From NCBI RefSeq assembly GCF_000416985.1, contig NZ_ATDL01000004.1, forward strand, positions 1 to 64,000: DNA of 64,000 bases. The letters run 5' to 3'. A model generated the notes under the pieces. It worked only from the letters and a program-made list of their open reading frames with translations. It had not been told where the DNA came from and ran no database searches. The DNA is from Sphingobacterium paucimobilis HER1398 (lineage in GTDB: Bacteria > Bacteroidota > Bacteroidia > Sphingobacteriales > Sphingobacteriaceae). Each line of letters opens with the position of its first letter. Positions within the stretch are counted from its first letter, which is position 1. Position numbers and translations under genes: made by a program. Below are positions 45,122-54,732 of this stretch, piece after piece.

Positions 45122-46039
45122 GTGGGTACACAACATAAAAAGACTTTAGTCGTAGTGGTAGGACCTACAGCGGTAGGTAAGACAGCTACGGCTATTTTTT
45201 TAGCGCAACATTTTGGTACGGAAATTTTGTCCGTCGATTCACGACAGTTTTATCGGGAAATGACGATAGGAACTGCAAAGCCTGATTCTGAAGAATTAGA
45301 AGCAGCAGTTCATCATTTTATTGATTCCCATTCGATAGAGCAAGAGTATTCTGCCGGTGATTATGAAAGGGATGCGCTACAGCTTTTAAGCGTGCTCTTC
45401 CAAAAACAGGATGTGGTGGTCGCGGTAGGAGGCTCTGGACTATTTGTTCGAGCATTGACAGAAGGCCTTGACGATTTGCCCAAGGCGCCGGAGGGCGTAC
45501 GAGAGCGGTTGAACGCTCAGCATGAGAAAGAAGGTCTTACAGGCCTCCAACAACGCCTTTTAGAAGTAGATCCTGTTTACTACGAGATGGCTGATATTGA
45601 TAATCCCCAGCGTGTGATACGTGCGCTCGAAGTTTATGAGACTACGGGCAATCCCATGTCTTATTATCAAAGAAATAAAGTGAATGAACGTTTTTTTGAT
45701 GTAATCACTGTTGGGTTAAATATGGAACGCGCACAGCTGTACGAACGGATTAATGAACGTGTTGATAGGATGCTTGAGGCTGGACTGGAAGAAGAAGTGA
45801 AATCTTTATCTGACTATCGTAATAAGCCCGCACTGCTGACTGTTGGCTATGCAGAAATGTTTGATTATTTTGATGGGAAGATAGCTTTGGAAGAGGCCAT
45901 TGAAAAAATCAAGCAAAATTCAAGACGTTATGCAAAACGTCAGATTACCTGGTTTAAAAAGTACGGTAATACGACTTGGTTTGATCCGACTCAACGCGAT
46001 TCGATTATCCCATTTATCGAAGGAAGGTTGAGGGGATAG
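45122..46039 (+). CDS. miaA: tRNA dimethylallyltransferase
   Basis: A 305-residue enzyme adding the dimethylallyl group to A37 of UNN-reading tRNAs. The P-loop is VVGPTAVGKTAT. SVDSRQFYREM contains the catalytic Asp, IGTAKP and HHFIDSHSIEQEYSAGDYE follow, VGGSGLFVRAL matches the family GGTGLY, and RRYAKRQITWFKK is the C-terminal tRNA-binding element. The start is GTG 45122; no in-frame ATG precedes the P-loop. Confidence 0.95.
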   Translation: MGTQHKKTLVVVVGPTAVGKTATAIFLAQHFGTEILSVDSRQFYREMTIGTAKPDSEELEAAVHHFIDSHSIEQEYSAGDYERDALQLLSVLFQKQDVVVAVGGSGLFVRALTEGLDDLPKAPEGVRERLNAQHEKEGLTGLQQRLLEVDPVYYEMADIDNPQRVIRALEVYETTGNPMSYYQRNKVNERFFDVITVGLNMERAQLYERINERVDRMLEAGLEEEVKSLSDYRNKPALLTVGYAEMFDYFDGKIALEEAIEKIKQNSRRYAKRQITWFKKYGNTTWFDPTQRDSIIPFIEGRLRG

Positions 46040-46071
46040 TTTCACCGCCTTGTCTAACTGCTGATGATAGC

Positions 46072-46113
46072 TATAAAGAAAGCCGAAGGATCGATCCTTC
46101 GGCTTTCTTTATA
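46072..46113. terminator. Bidirectional terminator between miaA and ilvE
   Basis: A perfect 42-bp palindrome centred on GATC, with GC-rich core GCCGAAGGATC and flanking A/T tracts (CTTTCTTTATA on the right). It terminates both convergent genes. Confidence 0.9.
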
Positions 46114-46131
46114 ATAAGAATATTACGGTCA

Positions 46132-47199
46132 TTAGACCATAAAGTTCCATCCAAATGAATCTTCAATCTTGCCATAGCGCAACTGATTCAGATAGTCTAA
46201 AACCTTTAAAGAGAATTCGCGACCTTCTACCGGAGGTAAAGTATAGTCTTGCCCGTTGAATCCAATACGGTCGATATGTGTAATCGTTGCTGCAGTTCCT
46301 GCCGCAAAAGCTTCGGTCACCGTACCATTTTTAATTCCTTCGATAAGCTCTTCCACAGATACTTTACGTTGCTCGGTTTTGTATCCCCATTTTTCAGCGA
46401 GTTCCATGATGGTACGACGTGTTACACCATGTAGGATCGTGTCTCCGTGCGGCGTGATAATCGTATCGCCTATACGGAATATTAGATTGGCTGTTCCTGC
46501 TTCCTCAATGTATTTATGCTCCGCAGCATCGGTCCACATGATCTGATCGTAGCCTTCGTCGTTGGCCAATTGAGTCGGATACAGGGATAATGCATAGTTA
46601 CCCGCATTTTTAGAGAAACCAACACCGCCTTCGGCAGCGCGGGTATAATGCGTTTCTACTTTGAGCGATATAGGTTTGCTGTAATAAGCACCTACTGGGC
46701 AGGTAATGATGACAAATTTATAGGAAATGGACGGGTGTACACCCAATGCTGCTTCTGTAGCAAACATAAATGGGCGAATATATAGCGCAGTTCCTTCTTT
46801 TGAAGGGATCCAATTACGGTCTATATCTAACAGTTTTTTTAATCCACCCAAGAATATATCTTCAGGTACTTCCGGCATTTGCAGGCGTGAAGCTGATTTG
46901 TTGAAACGCTCCCAGTTTTTGTCCGGACGGAATATACTGACCTCGCCATTTGCGAATTTATAACCTTTTATTCCTTCAAATATGGCTTGGCCATAATGTA
47001 GGGCAGACATAGATGGGCTTACAGTGATATCGCCGTATGGCAGGATGCTGACATCAGTCCATTCTCCATTGTTGTATTCGGCCACCAGCATGTGGTCTGA
47101 CATGATCTGTCCGAATTTTAAATTGTTAAAGTCTACTTGCGAGAGTCTTGATTCTTTAGTTGGCTCTACGCGAATTGAAATTTGGTCTGTCGCGCTCAT
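46132..47199 (-). CDS. ilvE: Branched-chain amino acid aminotransferase
   Basis: A 355-residue fold-type IV PLP enzyme for the last step of valine, leucine and isoleucine synthesis. ALHYGQAIFEGIKGYK is the N-terminal signature, SKNAGNYALSLYP has the PLP-binding Lys, and YIEEAGTANLIF and LHGVTRRTIMEL are typical. It belongs to the longer (eukaryote-like) BCAT group. It is monocistronic. Confidence 0.95.
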   Translation of the reverse strand: MSATDQISIRVEPTKESRLSQVDFNNLKFGQIMSDHMLVAEYNNGEWTDVSILPYGDITVSPSMSALHYGQAIFEGIKGYKFANGEVSIFRPDKNWERFNKSASRLQMPEVPEDIFLGGLKKLLDIDRNWIPSKEGTALYIRPFMFATEAALGVHPSISYKFVIITCPVGAYYSKPISLKVETHYTRAAEGGVGFSKNAGNYALSLYPTQLANDEGYDQIMWTDAAEHKYIEEAGTANLIFRIGDTIITPHGDTILHGVTRRTIMELAEKWGYKTEQRKVSVEELIEGIKNGTVTEAFAAGTAATITHIDRIGFNGQDYTLPPVEGREFSLKVLDYLNQLRYGKIEDSFGWNFMV

Positions 47200-47357
47200 A
47201 TCAATGATATAGTTTTTGAAAGTCGCAAGTTAGGAAAAAAATATGTGGATTTTCTTTCATTTAGTGGGTAACAAAAAAGAAATAGTTCTGATATATCTAC
47301 AAAGGTTCGTATCTGCGGAAGGATCGTGCCAAAATCGTAAACTAAAAAAAGAGGTAT

Positions 47358-49124
47358 ATGAAGAAACTTTTACTCGTATTAATGTTATTTGGAATCACAT
47401 TATTCGCATTTGCACAGGAGGGGCAAAAAGGAGACCTCCAGATAGGCGTCCAAGGCGGAGCCAGCTTACCTATTCGTAATTATAAGACGCTTGGCGAAGC
47501 AAAAACGGGATTTTATTCTGGACTGTTCATTGACAAATACTTTAATGGAAATAGGTTTGGACTGGGAGTTGATGCCCGTTATATCCGCAACGATTTGTCG
47601 AAGATGGATAGCTTCCACTTTGAAAATGGACATATATCGACACTTTATAAGAATAGTAGCCGTTTTCAGGATTATCTTTTTACCATAGGCCCGAGCTACA
47701 GGTTTGCCAGGGATAGGTTTCATATAGAAGCTTATGTGCGGGGCGGTATCATGATGCAGTATTTTCCAGCGTACGAACGTACATTGACTTATTCGGATAC
47801 CAGAGGAACTTATGATTACATTATTAAAGCCACTGAAAATGATGTGACGAACAAAGCGAATAGTTGGGCAGGGCTTGGAGGCCTACGGTTCAATTATAAG
47901 TTGAATACCAATTTGGCTCTGTTTGCACATATGGATTACGTGCAGAGCTTTGGGACAAAGTTTGGTAATGAGCCCAGTCGATTTGTGGTGAAGGAGAGTG
48001 TGCCTACAACGAATCCTATAGCTACCTCAACCACAATAAAGGGGTACCTTGATCATTATGAGGAAGTGCCTGCTGTCAAGAATACACTTCATCAAACTGT
48101 GCATGCCGGTGTAGGTATAAAGTATATTTTCTCCAGATCGAAGCCAGAGAACGTGGCACTCATCGCGCCAGGCAATGACCGATATGACGAAGTGGTCAAA
48201 GCTAAAGTTGAAGCCAAGGATATACAGATCATGGTTCGTGATAAGCAGACAGATTTGGCGTTGAGTGGTGTTATTGTGTCTATAGAGGGCTTGAATACAG
48301 ATGAAAAGTCTACTACGGATGCCAATGGGTTGGCAAGCAAGTTGGTGGGGGTTAAGAGTGGCGTCTATCGGATAGTAGGCGAAAAGAACGGTGTGAAAAC
48401 CCCTCTTTTAACATTGACGGATGCTGACTTTGGTACCAACAGTAATGTTATTTTTAAGGAAATATTTCATGACGATCCCCGCTTTACATTGATAGGCGAG
48501 ACATTTGACTGTACATTAGAGCGCAATTTGTCTCATATCAATACGGTTTTGACGAATAGTGGCACACGAATGAACTCGAGCCAAATATCGGATGCCGAAG
48601 GTAAATTTATATACCAACTGGATGCACATTCCGATTTTACCGTGATGGCGAATCAAAAAGGACAATACTCACAAACAGAGATCGTAACAACGAAGGGACT
48701 GGATCGTGGACAGACCTTGTATGTGACGCTAAAGCTAGGTGTTTGTGAATTGGAAAAGGACGGTACTTGGATTCTTAAAAATATACTCTACGATTTTGAT
48801 AAAAGTAATATTCGGTCTGATGCAGCGCTGGTGTTGGATAATGTAGTTGCCGTAATGAAACAAAATCCCAGCTTACGGATTGAGTTGTCGAGCCATACCG
48901 ATAGTCGTGGAGATGGTAATTATAATTTGAAACTTTCGCAACGACGTGCTGATGCTGCTGTGGCCTACTTGACCAATAACGGTATCGACAAGTCTAGGCT
49001 GATTGCAAAGGGATACGGAGAATCAAGATTGATCAATGCATGCGGGAATGGTGTGGATTGCTCAGAAGAACAACATCAGGAGAATAGAAGGACAGAAATC
49101 AAAGTTTTGGATTATGTCAAGTAG
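47358..49124 (+). CDS. OmpA-family barrel protein with Cna-B-like linker
   Basis: A 588-residue outer-membrane protein. The signal peptide ends near FAFAQEG (20). An N-terminal eight-to-ten-strand barrel covers about 25-260 (GDLQIGVQGGASLPI; LGVDARYIRND; AGLGGLRFNYKL). One or two carboxypeptidase-regulatory/CnaB-like sandwiches follow (about 285-440). A C-terminal OmpA peptidoglycan-binding domain (about 470-588) shows ILYDFDKSNIRSDAALVLD, SSHTDSRGDGNYNLKLSQRR (Asp/Arg DAP contacts) and the ENRRTEI end. It ties the outer membrane to the cell wall. It lies upstream of, but convergent with, the CHAT gene. Confidence 0.9.
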   Translation: MKKLLLVLMLFGITLFAFAQEGQKGDLQIGVQGGASLPIRNYKTLGEAKTGFYSGLFIDKYFNGNRFGLGVDARYIRNDLSKMDSFHFENGHISTLYKNSSRFQDYLFTIGPSYRFARDRFHIEAYVRGGIMMQYFPAYERTLTYSDTRGTYDYIIKATENDVTNKANSWAGLGGLRFNYKLNTNLALFAHMDYVQSFGTKFGNEPSRFVVKESVPTTNPIATSTTIKGYLDHYEEVPAVKNTLHQTVHAGVGIKYIFSRSKPENVALIAPGNDRYDEVVKAKVEAKDIQIMVRDKQTDLALSGVIVSIEGLNTDEKSTTDANGLASKLVGVKSGVYRIVGEKNGVKTPLLTLTDADFGTNSNVIFKEIFHDDPRFTLIGETFDCTLERNLSHINTVLTNSGTRMNSSQISDAEGKFIYQLDAHSDFTVMANQKGQYSQTEIVTTKGLDRGQTLYVTLKLGVCELEKDGTWILKNILYDFDKSNIRSDAALVLDNVVAVMKQNPSLRIELSSHTDSRGDGNYNLKLSQRRADAAVAYLTNNGIDKSRLIAKGYGESRLINACGNGVDCSEEQHQENRRTEIKVLDYVK

Positions 49125-49259
49125 CGAATTCGTATCGCCAAACGTTTAGATAGTGTCAATATACTTAGAACTATGAATAATCCCTGTAACAGATTGATCA
49201 GTAGATGTATTTGGTTGAATTAGTTGTAGGGTAACCGATAAAAATAAAATTATATACCT

Positions 49260-49379
49260 ATGAAAGAAAATTTAGAAGAAAGCGCTTTGTACAGCGACGA
49301 CGATTACAAACAGATGAGCTTATTGGGGTTTATAGCGGGTTTTTTTGTTTTTATATTTGACCGTTTTGTAAAACCTTAA
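49260..49379 (+). CDS. Candidate 39-residue single-span membrane protein
   Basis: A 39-residue ORF: acidic N-terminus (KENLEESALYSDDDYKQ), one hydrophobic segment (LLGFIAGFFVFIFDRF) and a short basic end. It follows the OmpA gene by 135 bp, and its last 60 bp are antisense to the 3' end of the CHAT gene. The clean topology suggests a real small protein, but there is no clear ribosome-binding site or promoter and it could be chance. Confidence 0.35.
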   Translation: MKENLEESALYSDDDYKQMSLLGFIAGFFVFIFDRFVKP

Positions 49380-51896
49380 AGCTAAGGGGTATTGTAAAGC
49401 GATAAGGATCAGTCCCGCTATTCCCCACATATAATAGGATAGGTTTGAAGGTTTCTTCAAACCTATCTTGTTTCCTATTCCGGTGTAGTTGATGTTGGCC
49501 CAGTACCATGGATTTTGCTCTACTGGATTTGCGTTAAGCAGATACGTGCGCTTGGCTTCTCCCAGCGCACAGATAGGGTCCTTCGTATGATATAATGCTT
49601 TGTAGAATGAGGCCGTGAGGTCCAACATAGTTTGGTCGTTGGCAAACCAGAAAGTAGAGATTACTGAAGGTACATTCTTGCTTAAAAATACGCGCTGTAT
49701 ACTTTCGGTCCCCTCTGAGGGCAGAGGTCTTCCATAGCCGGTATTACAGGCTGACAGAAATACCAAAGGTGTTTTCATTTCATAAAAACGCAATTGGTTT
49801 GTAGATATGACCTGATCTAAATAGATCACAGGAGCCGCAGTTGTATCTAAGATGGTATGAGCTGCTATATGGACGATATCAGGATGAGCAAATCGTTCTC
49901 GTATAGTAGCATCATTTTGCTTTTCGGGGCTGATGCGCTGTGCCGAGAAATGACTATCAATGTTGTCAACCTCTTTATCCACAAATTCTAGATTGGGGAG
50001 CGGGGATGGGTACTGTGAACGATAAAGTACGGTTATCGCTGATTCCTCTACGGTTTTATTGGTAAGGAAATCAAACAGCAGAAAGGAATTCAAGTAGGCA
50101 AAATTATGCTTTTTAACCAAAAAGTCGCCGTTGTATAGTGCGTCAAATGGAAAACCATATAATTGAGCATCCAGTGAGACGAATATATTATGTTGGGCAC
50201 CTTCGATGTGAGGGAGAAGTTCGTCTGTAAGATATTGCGCTTTTTTATAATATTCTTCAGGATTTCGATTATAGTTATTGGGACTATCTCCAAAATAACG
50301 TGCCTTGAAATCCAAGAGCTCATTTAAGGGGGCTGCCGTTAAACCTTTTTTTAGAGTGATATCCTGTTCTGATTTATGAATGACGGTAATACTACTGTCA
50401 TGATGTATGAAATAGGAATAGAAGTCGCTATTAGGTCTGTTTAAATGTTTTAAAAAATTTTCTTTTTGAGGTTCAAATTCTATTGCTTCAAAATATCGTT
50501 CCGAAAGTTCGAATTCTATCATTACTTTTTTGAGGCGTGCGGATAGCTTTGTCTTTTCAGTGGCATCAGTCGAAATATCTATTTTGTGGTAGATATCACG
50601 AATGGTCTGCATGCCTAATTTTGTTTTTTCGGAGGCGTGGCTCCAACTTTCCGACCGGTTGATTTCATTGATTAGCAATCGAGCTTTGCTCAATTCAATG
50701 CACCAAAGAAGCTGTTGTACCACTCCTTTTTGCCGACTCAAATTTGGTTTGCTCTCGATCAGGGTGACTATGCTTTCAATAATTTCTTTATTGAGAATAT
50801 TGTTTCTCAGCTGATCCCGCCCACTGGCGATTAATTGCTGGGTCCGGAAGTCATTTTCTATAGCCCATTCATAGTAATAGAGCGCTGAATCCAATTGTTC
50901 TCGGGCGGAAAGGATGCTGGCTTTGCCCAAAAGGGCTTGGGTATAGGTATAATCTAATACGTATGACTTACCTTGTGGCTTGAAGTAGGAAAGGGTCTTT
51001 TCGTAGGTTTGTAGCGCTTCGGGATAGAGTTGTTGAGCACGTAGAATATCTCCACTCATCAAGGTGAGTTTGGCTTTGAATCTGTTTTGTGCAACAGGAA
51101 ATTTTTCCTCCACTAAGTTTATAGCTTGTAATACTGGTTTATTGTCCTGTTCTAAATTTCCTTTTAATCCCAGCGCTGCAATATACCACAGCATGGTATC
51201 GCCCTGTAGCTGACTCTTCTCAAAGCCTCTTAATGCCAAGTTGTTATAGCGTATGCTTTCTTTTTCATTTTGCTCTTCCTGGTATACCGAAGCTAGGGTG
51301 TTGTACAACAAGGCGTTTGATAACGGGCTCGCAGGGTATTGCATTGCCCGAAAGAGGACCATTTTTGCACTGTCCAATTCGGCATTGTACAAGTAGGCAT
51401 TCGCCAGATTGTTACTGAGTCCGCTCAGTTCGTTGATATTCTTCGTGTCCTGTAGTGCCTTTTGTAAAAGTGATATTGATTTTTGGGTGTCGTTTATCCG
51501 TACGTATAGATTGGCTAGGGGTTTTATAATTTCCGTATTTACATCCCGTATTTGGACAGACGTCGACTGTATATAATTATAGGCTTTTTCATAATATTTG
51601 ACACTTTCTAGGTTGTCTCCATGCTGTAAAAGGCCATATCCCATAAAAATAAGGCCATAGAGATACAGCTCTTTTTGGTAATTGCTCTCCGGACGGACCG
51701 TTAGTTGGTTAAAGAAAGAGTCCGCATTATTGATATATGATTCTGGCTTTTCATAAGCGATCCCTTCAAATGCTTCAAAAATAGAATCCAGTTGTTCCTC
51801 TGTAAAAGATGGTGTTGAACTTTTATCGACAGGAGGAGAAGGACTGTGGCATGAAGCTAGGAATACGATATATGCGGATAACCATAGAAAGCGCAT
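49320..51896 (-). CDS. TPR-CHAT protein: lipid-anchored caspase-like protease candidate
   Basis: An 858-residue protein. The lipobox FLASC gives an acylated Cys16. TPR-type helices occupy about 60-420 (for example YKKA/YEKAY, SLLQKALQD, AALYYYEWAI-like SALYYYEWAI). A CHAT peptidase domain covers about 570-800: VSLDAQLYGFPFDALY, then the catalytic dyad His680 (HIAAH) and Cys717 (LSACNTGYG), both intact, and WYWANINYTG at the end. A C-terminal membrane helix (about 823-840) is followed by a basic tail (KYKNKKTRYK), which predicts an inner-membrane anchor with the CHAT domain in the periplasm. It lies 4 bp after the PKD gene on the same strand. Confidence 0.85.
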   Translation of the reverse strand: MRFLWLSAYIVFLASCHSPSPPVDKSSTPSFTEEQLDSIFEAFEGIAYEKPESYINNADSFFNQLTVRPESNYQKELYLYGLIFMGYGLLQHGDNLESVKYYEKAYNYIQSTSVQIRDVNTEIIKPLANLYVRINDTQKSISLLQKALQDTKNINELSGLSNNLANAYLYNAELDSAKMVLFRAMQYPASPLSNALLYNTLASVYQEEQNEKESIRYNNLALRGFEKSQLQGDTMLWYIAALGLKGNLEQDNKPVLQAINLVEEKFPVAQNRFKAKLTLMSGDILRAQQLYPEALQTYEKTLSYFKPQGKSYVLDYTYTQALLGKASILSAREQLDSALYYYEWAIENDFRTQQLIASGRDQLRNNILNKEIIESIVTLIESKPNLSRQKGVVQQLLWCIELSKARLLINEINRSESWSHASEKTKLGMQTIRDIYHKIDISTDATEKTKLSARLKKVMIEFELSERYFEAIEFEPQKENFLKHLNRPNSDFYSYFIHHDSSITVIHKSEQDITLKKGLTAAPLNELLDFKARYFGDSPNNYNRNPEEYYKKAQYLTDELLPHIEGAQHNIFVSLDAQLYGFPFDALYNGDFLVKKHNFAYLNSFLLFDFLTNKTVEESAITVLYRSQYPSPLPNLEFVDKEVDNIDSHFSAQRISPEKQNDATIRERFAHPDIVHIAAHTILDTTAAPVIYLDQVISTNQLRFYEMKTPLVFLSACNTGYGRPLPSEGTESIQRVFLSKNVPSVISTFWFANDQTMLDLTASFYKALYHTKDPICALGEAKRTYLLNANPVEQNPWYWANINYTGIGNKIGLKKPSNLSYYMWGIAGLILIALQYPLALRFYKTVKYKNKKTRYKPQ

Positions 51897-51899
51897 GAC

Positions 51900-53918
51900 C
51901 TAAAACCGAAATATACCATAAAGACCACCGTTCCATTTTTGCTCTTTATCATAGGCAAAGCGCAGCCCCAGTGCTGGGCCCAGATTGACACTGCCAATAT
52001 TAAGATCTAGAAAAGGATTTACTTTTATGTTGCTGTTGATTTTAGACAGTTCTTTAGCTTCACTAAATGTACGATTCTCCATGAGTCCGCTGGCACCATC
52101 GCGTTGAAAATAATATGTTGTTTGCCCAGACGTGGTGGTGTTAAAATCTTTACGCATACTGGCTCCTGCTCCCATAGAAATAAGATGGCTGAAATTATAA
52201 CGTATCTGTATTGGAACTTGGAGTGTGAGATAATCTCGCTTTTCAAGATCACTAATGGCGTGGTAATAGAAATAGTTGGGTTTGCCATCAACAAGATAAA
52301 AGTGTTCGCCTTTTTCGTCTCTACGCGGAGATTGACTTTCGCGTTTAAAATAGCTGGCATACAGTTCTACCTGCCAATAGGGCTTGCGGTAGGGTGCTGT
52401 AGGGGCGATCCCGACCCCGATTTGATAACCGGTTTTAAATTTATGATGGAGTTCGTTCTCCCGTGGCGTACCAAATGTATTCGTAGCCCCTATCGTGATA
52501 AACGGGGACAGCGTACGTAAAAAGCGCGTTGTTGCGGTATTGGTTTTGATGGGAGGATTATTGTCAAAATAAATATTCGTATAAGCATCAAAGGATTTGT
52601 TCTTAAGCTTCTTTTGAGTTTCTACTTCAAATAGGATAAAGCCTTTGGTACTGTCCATATCCGTTATGTCCTTGGCCGCAGTCCCCGGCAGTGCTATGTC
52701 CTTGAAATGAAAAACCAAAGTGCCATCTTCTTTTAGATAGTAGCGGTAGCAACCACGGCTGGCGTCTGTATCACAACTGTCGCATTTAGGGTATAGCGCC
52801 TTTAGTTTAAACGTATTTTTTACAATCTCATCGGGTATACGCATTTCTAAACGTACATTCTTGGCATCTCCCTCCCCATCATTTTGGAATTGAACTTTAT
52901 AGGTCATTGTCTTTCGTTTCTTTTGAAAGCGATAGTTCATCCGTGCTGGTTTGATTGACATTTTATTGGGGTCGTGCGATTTAACAATAGGAATATCAAC
53001 TTGATGGACATTGGCAAGGCCATCTTCAGGAATAAATACCCCCGTAACGGTTACGATAGCATTGGTATCTACCAGCATGTCGGGTGTAACATCAAGGTTG
53101 ATTAACGAAAACTGTTGCTCTCCATGGGACGGTTCTACATCGTATGCTGTTAGCGAGTTGTATGCGGCATAGAGTTCTTTAAAATAGTTGACAGCTTGTT
53201 GTTGGTTTTGAAATGTAGAGACCTCTTTGATCCCATAATCGGGTGATCCTGTCTTGGTAAAGGTCGATTGCTTGACACTGGCCCAAAGACCTTGTAGTCT
53301 GTTCGCTAAAACCAATGTGTCTATATTTTCGTTATAATATGCCGTTTGGTTGGCAAATTTGAAGCCATCCAATCCTGCGGCTTTTTCATTAGATAACAGA
53401 TATATTTTTCCTTTCTTGCCGGCCGTCTGTACCCCTATCACGAGCGATAAGTCTTCGCCGGGTTTTGCATCCGAGAGCTTGAAGATTTGGAACGTACCAT
53501 TTGAAGCGAAAAAATTCTGTTCAAAGCTATTGCTGTTTATACTCGCCAAGGCCGAAGGAGGTGCTGTGTTTTTTATCTTCCGTGTTGGTCGTTTCGGTTT
53601 GGGCCCATCATCATAGTTGTTTACTGCGTATAGGGAAACCTCGTATTCCCCTGGCTTAGCGTAGTTATGTACGGGTTCGGCTTGTGTGCTGAAGTGGCCA
53701 TCTCCGAAGTCCCATAAGTATTTGTAATAGGGTGCTCGACCGCCCGGCACCTGGACCAATGGGCGTAATATAGGTTTAAAGGATATTCCGTTGGGATGTT
53801 GCTGAAAGTCTATTTTACTTTCAAAGGTATCGATTTGTACAATATTACTATCTTGTTGGGCAATGCTGGAAGAAGAGCCTAAGAGAAATATTAGGGTAAT
53901 GATCCAAGATGTTTTCAT
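51900..53918 (-). CDS. PKD-domain outer-membrane protein with C-terminal barrel
   Basis: A 672-residue secreted protein. A signal peptide (ends near SSSIAQQD) precedes a PKD domain (about 48-110: YLWDFGDGHFSTQAEPVHNY, EYEVSLYAVN). The middle carries the DUF11/DUF7619-like repeat VQFQNDGEGDAKNVRLEMRIP and YFDNNPPIKTNTA, commonly seen in type IX-secreted surface proteins. A Cys-rich patch (YPKCDSCDTDASRGC) lies between. The last ~190 residues form a barrel with Phe end (GLYGIFRF). It leads an operon with the TPR-CHAT gene, divergent from the sigma factor gene. Confidence 0.8.
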   Translation of the reverse strand: MKTSWIITLIFLLGSSSSIAQQDSNIVQIDTFESKIDFQQHPNGISFKPILRPLVQVPGGRAPYYKYLWDFGDGHFSTQAEPVHNYAKPGEYEVSLYAVNNYDDGPKPKRPTRKIKNTAPPSALASINSNSFEQNFFASNGTFQIFKLSDAKPGEDLSLVIGVQTAGKKGKIYLLSNEKAAGLDGFKFANQTAYYNENIDTLVLANRLQGLWASVKQSTFTKTGSPDYGIKEVSTFQNQQQAVNYFKELYAAYNSLTAYDVEPSHGEQQFSLINLDVTPDMLVDTNAIVTVTGVFIPEDGLANVHQVDIPIVKSHDPNKMSIKPARMNYRFQKKRKTMTYKVQFQNDGEGDAKNVRLEMRIPDEIVKNTFKLKALYPKCDSCDTDASRGCYRYYLKEDGTLVFHFKDIALPGTAAKDITDMDSTKGFILFEVETQKKLKNKSFDAYTNIYFDNNPPIKTNTATTRFLRTLSPFITIGATNTFGTPRENELHHKFKTGYQIGVGIAPTAPYRKPYWQVELYASYFKRESQSPRRDEKGEHFYLVDGKPNYFYYHAISDLEKRDYLTLQVPIQIRYNFSHLISMGAGASMRKDFNTTTSGQTTYYFQRDGASGLMENRTFSEAKELSKINSNIKVNPFLDLNIGSVNLGPALGLRFAYDKEQKWNGGLYGIFRF

Positions 53919-54165
53919 AGCGGTCTACCTAAAGGTATGTCGGTTCATTAATAGTTAATATACACGATTTCACATATAATGATACCATGTAGCTTTGTTC
54001 AGTATTTGTCACTCTTTTAAAAGGGTAAATAAACATAGTTAAAATTCTTCTTATATGCAATATAATCGTCTTACTGAATAAAGTAAGACGTAATACCATA
54101 TCCCTGCTGCGGATTTTTTTTTATCACCGAAATATTTTTACATTTACAGTGTAATGGCCAATTAA
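53919..54165. promoter_or_regulatory. Divergent control region of the PKD/CHAT and sigma operons
   Basis: 247 bp between divergent start codons. It contains a perfect 9-bp inverted repeat CGTCTTACT-GAATAA-AGTAAGACG (54067-54090) without a T-tract, so a protein-binding site is more likely than a terminator. A one-mismatch -7 box TACATTTA lies at 54139-54146, before the sigma gene. Confidence 0.45.
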
Positions 54166-54732
54166 ATGCACATAGACCAGATATATATTCAGTATCTCAA
54201 AGAGAATGACAGTAAAGGCATACAGCTTATATATAATAAATATGCTCGGCAGATTGTTACCCTCATAAAGCAAAATAATGGATCCGAGGATGATGGATAT
54301 GATATTTTGCAGGAATCTCTTATGGATATTTATCACATGGCTCATCAACGTGATTTTGTCCTCACGACAAGTTTTGGTTCTTTCTTATCGTTAGTCTGTA
54401 AGCGGAAGTGGCTGAATGCGTTGAAGAAAAAACAACGGGAGCAGGTAACAAATAACGAGGATGAGTTATTATATGTTGAGGACAAGTCATACAGCGAGTG
54501 GGAGCAGATGTTATTGCAGATAGAAAAAGAAAATCATGTGATGGAGATGTTAGGAACATTGGGACAGAGCTGTCAAGATATTATACGACGTTGTTTAGTA
54601 GAAAAGCAACAAGAAAGAATAGCAGAATCCCTAGGGATTACCTATGCTTATCTCCGCAAGAAAAAAAGTGAGTGTATGTCGACCTTGATAAAAAGGGTTA
54701 AAGAAAGTAATATTTTCAAAAGTTTAAAGTAA
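54166..54732 (+). CDS. ECF-type RNA polymerase sigma factor
   Basis: A 188-residue sigma70-family protein with only regions 2 and 4. Region 2 includes IQLIYNKYARQIVTLIK and YDILQESLMDIYHMAHQRDF, with SFLSLVCKRKWLNALKKK as the 2.4-like helix. Region 4 is CQDIIRRCLVEKQQERIAES and LGITYAYLRKKKSECMSTL, the helix-turn-helix. A long acidic linker separates them. Its target promoters are unknown. The stop codon overlaps the start of the downstream anti-sigma-like gene by one base. Confidence 0.88.
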   Translation: MHIDQIYIQYLKENDSKGIQLIYNKYARQIVTLIKQNNGSEDDGYDILQESLMDIYHMAHQRDFVLTTSFGSFLSLVCKRKWLNALKKKQREQVTNNEDELLYVEDKSYSEWEQMLLQIEKENHVMEMLGTLGQSCQDIIRRCLVEKQQERIAESLGITYAYLRKKKSECMSTLIKRVKESNIFKSLK

